Part shown: positions 24,037 through 35,485 of the stretch, piece after piece
Layout of the letters: every line of letters starts with the position of its first letter
How positions within the stretch are numbered: the stretch's first letter is position 1
Assembly (NCBI GenBank): GCA_032164295.1
Contig: JAJHTX010000011.1
Span: 1,860,001 to 1,924,000, forward strand
Direction of reading: 5' to 3'
DNA length: 64,000 nt
Source: Inonotus obliquus
Taxonomy: Eukaryota; Basidiomycota; Agaricomycetes; Hymenochaetales; Hymenochaetaceae
Translations under genes and position numbers: made by a program
The notes under the pieces: model-generated
What the model saw: only the letters and a program-made list of their open reading frames with translations
Database searches by the model: none
Told to the model about the DNA's origin: nothing

Positions 24037-25646
24037 TCATAACTTTGACAAAAGAGAAGGGATATGGACCTCATCAACTTCAGTGATGAAAGTCAAGTCC
24101 AAAACGGTCAGGTCATTCTCAAGAGTCCAGAATAGCAACTTGTAGTGATCCGGACCACTCACGATAGTCGACACGTTTACCAAGAAGCTTACGATACAAG
24201 CTTCTTGCAAGGTGAGCATCCATTAGCTGCCCATCATAAATAGCTTTCCCGATGACTCTACCGACGAACTTGAAGTATGATAGATGATCAAGGTTGATCT
24301 CGGACACCCAGTTTGGCTGATATGTTTGCTTGTCAGCTGTGCAGGGCTTGGATAGAGCATAGTTTGAGTTGAACATCTGGCGGGCAAAAACTAGGAACCA
24401 TTCACATATAACTCCTTCTGCATCAACACCCTCCTCAGCGTAGAACCATACTCTGAGCTTTCTATACTTCATTTGGTCACCAGTCTTGTGTCGGAAGGCA
24501 TGGAAGGCATAGGACATTGGAAGCTGTCTTCGAACACTCGTGCGCGGTGCACATTAACTTGAAGAGGCGCATAGTGTTCTCTGGGGTACAGTCGCGTGTA
24601 AAGCTGCTGGTTAATGTTGATGTGCTTGTTGTCAAAGTCAAGAACCCAAGGGTTCTGTACAGGCACCAGAATGAGCCTTACATTAACAAAGGGCTATTTC
24701 GCACCATCATGTTCAAGACCTTGCGGTGCTCGTCAGTGAATGAGATGAACAACTCTTCCACAGACTGCTCAGATGGAAGCGGCGAGCGAGGAGAACCGGG
24801 AACAAGAGCTGGAGGGGAATTCTTCGTGCCAACATTCTTACAGACGACCATTGATGTTTCAATCAAATGGTAGGAGTATTGAATATGCTTCACGTTGTCC
24901 CTGCTTTCGACTCGGTAAGACATTTGCTGAGTTTCCTCCAAGGAGCGGTAAATCGGAAAGCTTCGTAAATTTCACGAATGTGACTGCTCATTGGCATTTC
25001 AGCAGAGCCGCTCGCATCAGCCTTGGCCTTGGAATACTTATAGTTGATCGTTTTCAAGACGCGAAGGAACTTCACTTTGTTGGAGGAGAACTTCGCGACA
25101 ATTGACGGCGGTAGGCCATCCTTTGCCTGGCTAATTTATATTAATGCTGATATTAGTACATCCAGGTCTGCAGAAAGACTGAGCATGAGGTTGTGTGCTT
25201 TGAGCTTTAGTTCCTTGGCAATAACATCCCTTGCATCCAATAAGAATGAAAGATGTCGAATGAGTGCCAAAGTATGTTGGAATGTTTGTCCAGAGCACTC
25301 TCCAATGGTAGGGATGTTGATGATGGATCTAAGTGCGGAATGAGGAATTTGGGGAGGGTTTGCCAACAGAATCTTTTCATCATAAAGCAAAAGCTAAGTC
25401 AAAATGATAACATCGAAGACATTAAGAACTCTTACCGTCGGCGTTAGTCGCAGCCGCGGGAGCCTCCATTGCAGCAGCCGCAGCTGGAGCACTGGGAACG
25501 CTCTCTTGAGCTTGTGTCTCTGCATTCGCCGAAGGCGTTTCGCCAGACTCTTCTTTCTTCTTAAGGTCCCCCTTCACGCTTGTTTGTGGTCGTGTCACTA
25601 CATCCAATACGCCTACAATGGAGTCCATTATGCTCTGCGTTTTCAA
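24037..25646 (-). pseudogene. HECT E3 ubiquitin ligase remnant, copy 1 (HUWE1/Tom1 type)
   Basis: Pieces match the carboxy-terminal third of large HUWE1/Tom1-type HECT ligases: MDSIVGVLDVVTRPQTSVKGD (25630s), LANPPQIPHSALRSIINI (25360s), IGECSGQTFQHTLALIRHLS, FFVPTFLQ-type spacer on the other strand excluded, then LDFDNKHININQQLYTR and the HECT start RKLRVWFYAEEGVDAEGV, FVGRVIGKAIYDG (near 24250), ending around LTFITEVDE (24080). The catalytic-cysteine C-lobe is absent, and frames do not join cleanly at several places (for example exon phase near 25430). It cannot form the thioester ubiquitin intermediate. The gene order on the minus strand is Atg17-like, HECT, coiled coil. Confidence 0.75.
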
Positions 25647-26023
25647 CGTGTCTGGCGATCAAGGAGACCAAGAAGCAAGACAATGGGATAGTAAGATTGG
25701 AGGGCCTGCTTCTCCTTTCCCTTTTTGTTTCTTCGCCATAATTCTCTTCAGCCCGGCCGGTAACTTAAAAACCATCAAGAAAAACAATGAAGTAAGCTCT
25801 CATTGGTCCCAAATATAAAGGCTAGGGCATCAAGACAGTGTTGAGCGATGAGGGCCGGAGGGACTTCGCTCGGCACCACATAGAGATCCCTGGCTCTTTT
25901 TGTTTTCTGAGGCTTTTTGCAGATGTGTGAGCAGGTGCCTTTCCACCACGGAAGGACAATTGCGAAAAGCTTTTATCTACAGATGCAAGGCTAATTCCGA
26001 CAAATTGTGCAACTGTTCTTAGA

Positions 26024-27474
26024 GTTAAGCGAGTTCGGCCTCGTATTGCTCCCGCTCCTTTGCAAAAGTACCTTCCTTCTCGGCATTCTCCTTTTCTAGA
26101 GACGCAACTCGTTCGGAAAGATTGTAAAATGCCACCTCATCCGCTTTGGTTACTACAGTAATCAATGATCAGCTAAGCAAGCATGGAATAGATGGGGTGG
26201 TGTACTCACATCTTCTCCGAGATAGTGACATGCATGAGGACGATATTACTAACCAGTTAAAATCAGCTTTTACAAGGGGTGTGAAATGTGAATGAATTTG
26301 CATACATAAACATTCCACTACTTTCTCAAAGGAAGATTCAATCCCATCCATTCTTTCAAGAAGCCTCATAAACACCACATGTGTCTCCTTCAGCGAATGT
26401 GTGGGGTTGCGAGGTTCGGCTTGCAACTTCTGATCAAGCTCGTCAAGGACTTGCATGAAAGCTTCCACATCCGCACGTTTGAGCGTAAATGTCTCATCTC
26501 CATCAATACCATTTCCTCCAGATGGTGAGAAATCGATGGTAGGCATGGAATCATCCAGTCCACGAGGTTCAAACAGCAGCTGCCCATGCACTTTACTGCG
26601 ATAGATTTGGCGCTGGCGACGCTCCGCAGAGTGTAGCTTTGCCATCACTTCTAAGATAGTCTGAGCACATTGGTAGAAGAAACGTGACTATTCCTTTCGC
26701 TGGACGATCTTGACTACAGTCGCTCCATAAGCGAAGACCATATTGTGTGTTCGTTGCATAAGGTTAAAGTTGCTTTTCGCGTGGAAATCAGCTTGAAGCG
26801 CACCCATAAAAGTCAGAAGCTGCACTAGATCCACGTTGAGTTCACTGATTCTTCGGAGAGCTCCGATGCAGAGTTCTATTGGAAGATTCTTGGTATCGGC
26901 GAAGCTTTCAAGCCCCTTGCGCAGGAGAGCATCTACATGCTTCAGCTCGGGATAAAGCGTGTCAGAGTTAGTCATGTCAATTCGGGAAGCTATGTCGCTA
27001 ATTTTCTCAGAGGCATCATGTGCACGTTGTTTGCATGATTCCGCACTTTCAAGGATATAATTTGTATGTAGTGTCGAACGGGTCTGGTCGGCACCATCGG
27101 TCAGGCAGTCCATGCATTGATAGGTTTGGCTGTATCGTTGCGTCAAAGTGTCTGAGAAAAAGGCTTAATGCAATCTTCTATTAAACAATAGAATACCATA
27201 GCGCACCTTTCAGCTTCGCGCAATCTTTGGCGACATTGTGCATTTTGTCGTTATCCACATAACCTGCAGTCCATTTCCCCTTCCCAGCTTCCATCGCACA
27301 TTGAGACTAAGAAGCACCAGATGTATCTGGACGACAAAGATAGCAATCAGATCTGCATCGAGAGCAGAGAGCAGCTGTCTCTGCTTTGTGAGGGTCTGTT
27401 GTGTGTTCTGTGAGAATGGTTGAAACACCTCAGAAAGAGCTAGGATATTTGGATCGAGGCTACGTGAAGCCATA
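26024..27474 (-). pseudogene. Atg17-like autophagy scaffold gene, copy 1
   Basis: The multi-exon minus-strand gene starts MASRSLDPNILALSEVFQPFS. It continues through helical segments (YPELKHVDALLRKGLESF; FHAKSNFNLMQRTHNMVFAYG) and VHGQLLFEPRGLDDSMPTID, and ends VASLEKENAEKEGTFAKERE near 26040. This pattern resembles basidiomycete Atg17, the scaffold of the Atg1 kinase complex at the pre-autophagosomal structure; the assignment is from memory of the family. An in-frame TAG (near 26665, GAA TAG TCA) lies where copy 2 has TTT, and the end carries TAA where copy 2 has CAA. Copy 1 is therefore probably non-functional. Confidence 0.6.
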
Positions 27475-28352
27475 CTGAGAGCGATGTTCTACTGTAAGAT
27501 TGTGTCCACGATGTGAGACCGCATCGTGATGCAGATGAGTGGTGTGAAGGTAAGCTTTGGCAAGTTGTTGTGGGCGGAACGGAGGTGTCAATGAGGACAT
27601 ATCTGCCTCACAATTAATAAGTAGTGATATTGCAGAGTCAAATGCTTACCTTCAATCTGTGGTTGTAAATGAGGCTAGACACGCAGCTCACGTGAAACAA
27701 GGTCATGCTCAAGCTCAGAATTCCCGCCGCCTGACGAGTACGGGAAAAATTTGCGCAAAGCTCCTGAATGTGTTGTGTTTACTGCCCTTGGTGTTGGCAC
27801 CTGTAAGAAAGGCGCACTGCCGATTTGTTGAGTCTGCGCCTGCGAAATCCATTGCTGTTGGTGCTGGTGCTGCTGGTGGGGCTGTGAAGGCATGGTACGA
27901 TGGTGCTGTTCGGGATGAAAGTGGGGGTAGGCACGTTCCTGCAGAGCAAGTAGCTGAACTTGACCCACATATGTCATCTAAGGTCTGATGAGTCATTCTT
28001 TCAGTCCACCGTCTACGTGCGTAGAGAGTAGACGTACATCTGGATTGCTCTCCAATAATGTCATCTGTCGAGCACCCATTTCTATCATTTGTACAATCTT
28101 CACCGAGTCTATAATCAAAACACTAGATGTTGATGGTCATGAAGGCTCTGCGGAGGGCGTGACGTCGAGTGATAAGTCAAGCATTGGATGTGTTGAGAAT
28201 GGGTGAGTGTGGGTGGGTCTTGGTTGGACAGCTGGAGGTGTATGCCATGGATGCATACGCACCCGCTGGTCACAGCCCAGACGGGGGCTGTGCGCAACCA
28301 CGTAGCATACCGTGAACCGGCAGGGTTATGTCAGGCAGCTCACGGAACGATC
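27475..28352. other. Upstream of Atg17-like gene; possible gene scrap
   Basis: A minus-strand stretch (about 28100-27670) reads as QMTLLESNPDVRLLSTHVDGG and then a Gln/His-rich segment (HQQHQHQQQWISQAQTQQ). It might be exons of an unrecognised protein, but no start, splice sites or domain could be fixed. Confidence 0.3.
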
Positions 28353-28500
28353 TACAGTCGAACTGTGGATAAGCATACCATGGATAAGCATAACCTGTAC
28401 ATAAGCATAGAAAATTTTACCCACCGAGTTGGTAGACAGTAAATTCAGGGTCCAATAAGCATAATTGCATATAAGCATATAGCATAGCAATCACTGCATT
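28353..28500 (+). repeat. Left terminal/subterminal repeats of the Tnp2 transposon
   Basis: The terminal TACAGT..GAAC is followed by ggataagcata (28368), ggataagcata (28382) and three or more shorter ataagcata copies up to 28480. Such subterminal arrays are the accessory-protein binding sites in En/Spm-type elements; that role here is inferred. Confidence 0.65.
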
Positions 28501-28854
28501 TTATAAGCTCCTATCAGAATTTTTTTATCTTCAATTATGTGATGTAAACGAAGCTTACAATTTTCACTTGCTCACCTGACAAGAAATCCTCTAGACCGTA
28601 AAGTCACGACAATGTAATCTAGCAAATTTCAGCAGATGAGTTACCATACAAAGTAGAAATTTTTTTTGCCTGCTTACAATAATTGTGCTAGTCTCAAGTA
28701 GTTTGATTACATGATCTAGCAGATATTTTTGTAGTGAAATTGACGGCTCTGTTCTAGCTTGCAGTAGCTTGAGTAATACAATAATCATCTTTTCTTATTC
28801 CGGCGAGAAGAGATTATGTTATACTATTGATTGTGTAATACACCTCTCACCACT

Positions 28855-30418
28855 AATGAATAGATGCGCACCTTCAGGTACACTTCAAAACCCAAACGAA
28901 CTAGCGGTGCTTTTCACCGAGTGGCTCCGAAGCTGGGGCCCAGGAAATGCCCCAGATGATTCGTCAACATCCACGATCGACCTGTTGTCGTCCCCATCCC
29001 CAACCGGTATGCATGCCTCAGTGGACAACTTCCCATTGAATCCTCAGCTTTGAGATGTCTCTGGTGGTGAGGAATCGGCACCTAGGGAAGAATTGGAGGT
29101 TAGGCGACTCCAAAGCGAGGTTACGGAGCTTAGAAAAGAGGTCGGGGCTTTGAAGAGGAGTCTTCAGGACAAGGATATGGAAACGCAGCAAGGAGACAAA
29201 TTCAAGCTGGCTGGAGAAAAAAAAAAAGCTAACTGCGAGTCAGAAGGTGGCTCACGAGGATTTAATGGTACGTACTCTGTGCTGTCATATGACAGTCAAA
29301 TTGTGTAAAAAAGGTGCATATATGCTGATTTTTTTGTGTCAGAGACTGGTTCGACGAATCATGAAAGCGCTTACAGGTATAAGCCAGGAGATTGTTACGG
29401 GGGAGGATGTAATGGAGCCAAACTTCGAGCGTACCACGAGACATAGCCCGAACCATGAAATCATTCAGCGAGCGGCAGAACTGGCGGCACTTGAGTATAA
29501 GGTTCGTACCTTCGAACAAAAATTGACATTAGTATATAAATGAAATGGATTTTTTCAGAAGAAAGATATGGTAACTTATGTCCACGACGGACATGAGTTT
29601 ACCTTCGACGATCTCCTGAGGTTTGCTACGCGGATGTATAATGGGTGGCAAGCTACCTTTCTGACAAAAAAAAGCGCTATAAAGACCAAAAAGAAGGACA
29701 AAGCTAAGAAGGCAAATTGTCGCTATCAGCACCAGGTACAGGTACGTACCTTTTTGAAGCCACTTCAGTGAAATGAAAAAAAAGCTGATGATAAAACTAG
29801 TTGAGTAACAGCCGTAAATATGGGATAGAGGCTTATGAGAGCAAACACAACTGTGTCTTGCCAGAAGAAATCTTCAATCCGGCTTATATGACTCTGTGTC
29901 ATAGCGAACTCGATTCTTCAGATGTCTCTACAGAAGATGAAGGAGCAAATAGGAATGAAGATGAAGATGAAGATGAAGATGAAAGAAGGAGAAAGAAGAG
30001 AATCAAGTCAGCTAAGAACATCCATTACGCACGAATGGCGAAGAAGGCACACATACCAGCGATGGATCAGCTTGGCTGCCCACCCGTGTGGGAGAAACAG
30101 TCGAAGTCCTTCCATTCTCAAAAAGTAAGTATTTTACTTGATTATCTGAATGTGAAGCGACTCACCGTATAATAGTACAATGACATTATTCACGAACTCG
30201 ACAAGTTTGCCACCACGTCAAATGCATGCCAGAGGGGAGGAAAGAGTGCTCGCGCCCCGGTCCCAAAAGTAAACTTCGGAAGGGAGGATTCGAGCTCTCC
30301 TATGGGAAAGGGTCCGATCCTTCCCTTCATGGTCGACCGGCAGTGGCTTGCGGCGTATGAGGCACAGGGAAATACCCTCAACATGGCCGAAAAGAATCCA
30401 GACGACTTCGACGAATAA
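28855..30418 (+). CDS. Accessory protein of the Tnp2 transposon
   Basis: Five or six exon-like blocks lie in order on the + strand: LAVLFTEWLRSWGPG (28900s); a coiled coil VRRLQSEVTELRKEVGALK (29100); RLVRRIMKALTGISQEIVTGED (29350); MVTYVHDGHEFTFDDLLRF (29570); SNSRKYGIEAYESKHNCVLP (29800) with an acidic repeat EDEDEDEDERRRKKR; and a last block ending FMVDRQWLAAYEAQGNT... at TAA 30416-30418. Introns of about 60 bp with gtacgt/gtaagt donors separate them. I know no enzymatic domain in it. Position and coiled coil suggest a DNA-binding or assembly partner of the transposase, like TnpA of En/Spm. The first blocks contain a TGA after FPLNPQL, so the 5' part may be mis-modelled or decayed. Confidence 0.5.
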
Positions 30419-33400
30419 GCTCCCAGCTCAGCAAATAATACTACATTCAGCAGTCAAGTCGAATTCCTTGATCACCATGAGTAACTCCACAAAAGTCTTC
30501 TCATGTTCCCTTCGCCACATTCGACTTTCTTGTTCGTTACACTGTACCGAACTGTGAGTAGGCAACCTCGGTTCAAAACTCACATTTCTTTCCATTCTCG
30601 AAGTACTTTTTGATAGGAACAGATGCTTGTGCTTCAACTTCATTGAGATTTTCGAAAATAGTATCGACCTCTGCTTCCAATCGGACTAAAAGTATGTCCT
30701 AGATCAATATTATGTATGTTCTTATCCGTCAACAATAGCGTCCTAAATAATTTGTACATCAGTAATCGACTGTATATGTAAAGAGATGATACATACCTTT
30801 GTTACTCCAATAGTTGCCCAAATATGTATGTGTTCCGACTCATCTTCATCATCCTCGTCATCCTCATTTCGAAGGGGGTGATGGATGATTCGAACTCGAC
30901 ATGCTTGTGAGATAACGTCTTTAGGGCTTATCAATGCTGGCAGACCCATTGTGTTTGGGTCTATGAATGTGCCGAACTTGAAGAATCCGACTTCCAGCTC
31001 TGGTCTAAGTAATTCGTGAAATCCGAAAGAAGATGTTTGGGATTATAATAATGTACCTCTCATCCCAGATGACCATATTGAATATACTGGAAGGAAGTGG
31101 TTCAAACCATTGAACATGAAGGAGTACCGTCGGTTTTACAAGAGGGGGCTGGAAGTGAGTAAGGATGTCGAAAACTTGACCAACGTACTTTGACGATCCA
31201 AAACATGCTTGAATGATTGAGTTTGGTGCTTTGAAGATGTTAGAAGACCCGGCTATTCTTCTACCGTGTAGTACCATATACTTATGGAATGTGGCCGTAT
31301 TGCGGAGGAAATTCAACGTTTGCCTTGAAGTGATTTGGGCTGTCTGAGCGCATATATTCGCGAGAGGAAATCGATTCTGATAATACTTTACCAAACTCCT
31401 TGCAAAGGAGTTTGATAAGCACTCCGATGCCCCAGTAGATATAGAAAAGCGCAGCTATGCTGCACTTTTCTATTAGTAAATGTATACAATGAAATAGAAA
31501 TATATATACTTACCTTTATTGGCTTCTTCATCCAATTCCCTGGCCAGCCCGGTCATCGTCCCTCTGGTGTCATTGTCTGTCTGCAGAAGAAGGGCACTAG
31601 TGCTTCTCAATGCAGGATCTTCACTCTGAGTGGCACTCAGAGTGAGATCTCAGATCCTCGACTCTCGGATTGCGCCTGCATGAAGGTGATTTCAACTTCA
31701 CCTTTTCCGTGGTTGTTCGTGTTGTAGCCCTTCAGTACCTGAGCGTAACTAGTTAGCTGAATTGCACATAACATCAAGTCTGGCCCAGTACCAATCTTGG
31801 GTAATCAAGGTGACTCGAGCAGAAAAACAACGTACCTTGTTCAGCCGCTCGTAGGTAAACGACCAGAAGCCATAGACTGGTCCGAAATCGTGTATTTGAT
31901 CGAATATATGTAAAACCCAATGAAAATTGGGTTTTACATTGATAGGATGAATCTATTCAAAAAATTAGTATGTAAGTGTTCTGTAATAGTGTAAAGGTAT
32001 ATAGAAACGGTGCAAGAGAAAAGGCAATCGAAGAATGTGCGTACCTTTAAGTATGTTTGCAGATACTTCTCAAGAAAAAAATGTGCCCGGGGCAGATCAT
32101 CGAGTAGAACTGAGTGGGATAGCAGAACCTTTAAAGCTGCAGAAAGATTGAGGAAGTTTTCAGCTTCCTCCGGATACATGTGCAGAGTGGGCTTGAGAGA
32201 CGGCTGATCATCACCTCTGCGCTCGGTACCTCGTGCGATTCGCCTTCGCTTTGCTGATTCCTTCTTTTCCCAAGCAGCGACTTTCTTTTCATACTCTTTC
32301 TGGGCGACCGGCTGCCACTCTACCCAGATAAAAGGCAGCTATAAGGGAATACATGTGTCATCTATGGAACTACACATTCTACAACAAAGACGAGACTTAC
32401 AATTATTGGCAAATAAACTAGAGCGAGTGCTTTATACTCGTCTGCATTGAGGGATCCGGCTGCAGGATACCCAACATTGGAAGGGAGCCGTCCAACCCAG
32501 GACAGCATCTCGAACTATTTGATGTAGATGAGTAAAATTTCTCATTTTGTTAACACTTCCAACCAACAGACTTCTCGATTTCACCCCCTTCCTGCCTCCA
32601 TCACAATAGACAGAAAGGACAGTACAGGAGCCATCGTAGAAGACAATGTTAATGGTCATGATACATACCTCTTTTAGATAGCGGTTGAGAAGATCCAACT
32701 CCCTCAATACGTGGTTCAGCTCGGTTCGTTTTCGTAAGCTGTCAGTCTTGATGAGTGAATCGTGCCATTGGGACCTCATTATACCTATATAAACAAGTGA
32801 TTAAGCACGTATGAGCACATATTGTAAGTGTATAGGCTTACCTAGTAACATATTATGCATTGGATCGATAACAGTCATTCGGACTGTATCGAAGTATGGC
32901 AGCCTTGCGAATTCTATGTAGCGAGCTCCGTGGTTTTGAAAGATTTCGACTTTCTTGTCTTTACTGGCAGCGAAATATTGGAATGCCAGGTTTCGATGTT
33001 CCTCACCCGAACGAGGTGCGTAACCTAGTAAGTCGTAATATCTGCACCGACGAGACAAAATTAACACTACAACTTACCATCCTTCAAACCATCCGACATT
33101 CTCAGATTTTCATGTGATATTACGCATTTTGTGCAGAACCAATTCTCATGGTTGTGATCAGCAAATCCCATCATCCGGCAAAGTGCCAGATGGTCGCAAC
33201 AGACAGCAATGAGGACCAGACGGACCAAACGTCCTAATGACAAGTAAGTACTTGAATAAAAATATATGAGTACTGAAAGAGTTTACCTTTGGGATAAAGA
33301 GGTGTCTTTACCCATATACCTTCGCTGAAGAGCCGGATAAGCTCATCTACAACATATATTAAAATTTCTTGAGTTTGTTTCCAATCCGGCGCTTTCGGTC

Positions 33401-33926
33401 CAGGAAAGATGCAAATAATTAAAAGGTTTCAAGTGAGACACCTGTAAATCAAGTTAATAAAAAGAATATTAATGATTTGAATTGTGAGTTGAAGGCGACA
33501 TACTTTAGCTGAACAGGCAAGTTTGCGAGCGAACAAGACAGTACATCGGAAGAGTATGATGCAGCAGTCCTGCTTTTCTGGTAACCGAATCTGCTCGATT
33601 GTCAAATGTCAGATATGGGTGAGATAGAATACACAGATGGAGCTGACCCATCAAATCCCATGGTTATACCAATTCGAAGCTCGTCCTTGCTTTCGTGATC
33701 TGGGTCATTATCGAAGAAGGGCATTCCATCTGGCCCTGGGATCGTTTTCCATACTTCACCCTCCGATATGTGGCACAGGACTCCGTCCCTGCACTCTTGT
33801 TGCCTCCATTTTTCAATGGCCTCCTCCATCCCTTCGCAATACAGGAGGTCCGTAAGTTGCTGCGTGAGTGAAAGGATTGTGCTGAAATTTTAATTCGATT
33901 AGGAACGCCGATCGAAACTACCCCGG

Positions 33927-34703
33927 ATGGGACCGGTTAACTTTAACAAGCGGCTACGATCAGGATCGACAGAGAGAAGTGGAGAACATGCAAATCCAAT
34001 ACAATCCGAAGCCGACGATCAAGAAGCATCGGCTAGCAACGCTAATCCCGACGATCACACTAAACCTTTGCAAACGATGCAGCAAGTACAGCAACCTCCA
34101 ACGGCTTGCTATAAATGCAGAAGAGTGCGACAGATCATCGAAGACCTACACAAGATAATACTACGGGAGGCAATGGGCATGTTGATGTATCATGTGTCTA
34201 GCGAACGAGCAACAGCTTATCGAGAATACCACAATCCCCCGGAGGTCATTCGAAATCGCACGAGGTCAACAATAGCAATGGATACGGCAATAGGCATGCA
34301 ACCAAAGACGCACTGGACAATAGTAGGAATTCACAACATATTAGCACTCGAGTGCCCAAGCACATTTGTGGAGATCAGTGCAGACTATGTTACGAACCGC
34401 CGATCACTGATAACAGCGGCATGGGTTGCAAACACACTCAGGGAACTATGGGCATACTGCAAAGCTATTCGATTACAAGGAGACCTATACCTAGGCTGGA
34501 GAATACCTTCGAACAATACTCGACGAAGTGTACGGCTACTCATTGCCATAGGCACCTACGTCAAACTACCTTGGTTTCCCCACGATGATATCCGATGTCG
34601 AATCACACTTGACGGCCCCAAACAAGAGTCCCGAGGTGACAAACAAATCACAGCCTTCATAGCCCCAGATGCTATACAGCGGAACCCCGATGGAATTCCT
34701 TGA
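33927..34703 (+). CDS. Unknown 258-aa ORF inside solo LTR
   Basis: An ATG-initiated ORF with no recognised domain. The amino part is polar with a CYKC pair near residue 59; the rest has aliphatic and aromatic residues spaced like a folded protein (THWTIVGIHNILALECPSTF, RELWAYCKAIRLQGDLYLGW). It begins 58 bp after the LTR start and ends 330 bp before the TATA box, so it lies wholly in putative U3. It may be an element gene captured in the LTR, the remnant of a host gene, or chance. Confidence 0.45.
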   Translation: MGPVNFNKRLRSGSTERSGEHANPIQSEADDQEASASNANPDDHTKPLQTMQQVQQPPTACYKCRRVRQIIEDLHKIILREAMGMLMYHVSSERATAYREYHNPPEVIRNRTRSTIAMDTAIGMQPKTHWTIVGIHNILALECPSTFVEISADYVTNRRSLITAAWVANTLRELWAYCKAIRLQGDLYLGWRIPSNNTRRSVRLLIAIGTYVKLPWFPHDDIRCRITLDGPKQESRGDKQITAFIAPDAIQRNPDGIP

Positions 34704-34783
34704 ATGCACGAGCAACTGCGGACGAGCGAACTCTAACTACGGCGCAGCCATGCAAAACTAATGGCATACGAACACACATTCAA

Positions 34784-35041
34784 TGACTCACTCACTGACT
34801 CACTCTATGCACAGGGCACAGCACAAGGCCGACCCCAAGCATAGGTTTCAATTCAGTTCAAGTCAAGATGAGTCAACGCCGAGTCATCACCTTGCACAGT
34901 GCGCAGTTGATGAGTCAATCCGCAGCAGAACAATAGGAATACCAGACAAGTTTGGAAGCTAGAATAACGAATCAGATCGAGAGTAGGAACTACGGAGCGT
35001 AGAAAGTGGTCCGTCCACAACATGAGGAAAAGGTATAAATA
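34784..35041 (+). promoter_or_regulatory. LTR promoter: TGASTCA cluster plus TATA box
   Basis: TGACTCA at 34784 and 34796 and TGAGTCA at 34869 and 34911 lie 120-250 bp upstream of TATAAATA (35034-35041). The layout is a compact U3 enhancer-promoter. bZIP (Gcn4/AP-1-type) binding is inferred from the heptamer. Confidence 0.55.
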
Positions 35042-35284
35042 GTTGTAGACTTAGACCGTAGCTCCCTATCTTTCTTTCGATCCTTTTGTACACCGAGTCC
35101 TCTTAGGCATCTAGCTTCTATCTGAAGACACCTAATCTGCTTAACCTCTCTTACTCTATGGCGTGGAACGATTGATTGGTCGCCCACCGACTAGGGAAGC
35201 TTACGAATGGCAGTGGACACTGTCCTACTAGTCTGTCAACAAGGTTAAGGCTCGACTTGGTCAGCCAAACGTGAGCATCCGAGA

Positions 35285-35485
35285 CAACGCTTAGTACACT
35301 TGGGAATCTGCCCTATTCAGGCTCCGGAAACCCTTGGAATAGCACCGTCGAACCCGTAACACTGGTTAACCATACCTAGTGAATGTCTGAGGCGATGTCT
35401 AGTATACTTAGGAATCTGCCCTGCTTGTGAAAACCGAGTAGGCTCCAGAAACCTTTAGAAAAGCATCGCCGAACCCGTAACCAAC
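35285..35485 (+). repeat. Two-copy direct repeat in LTR R/U5 region
   Basis: The blocks ...ttagtacacttgggaatctg...ccgtcgaacccgtaac and ...tctagtatacttaggaatct...ccgaacccgtaac are ~110 bp apart and diverged. The second has an extra ~16 bp (gtgaaaaccgagtagg). Confidence 0.6.
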
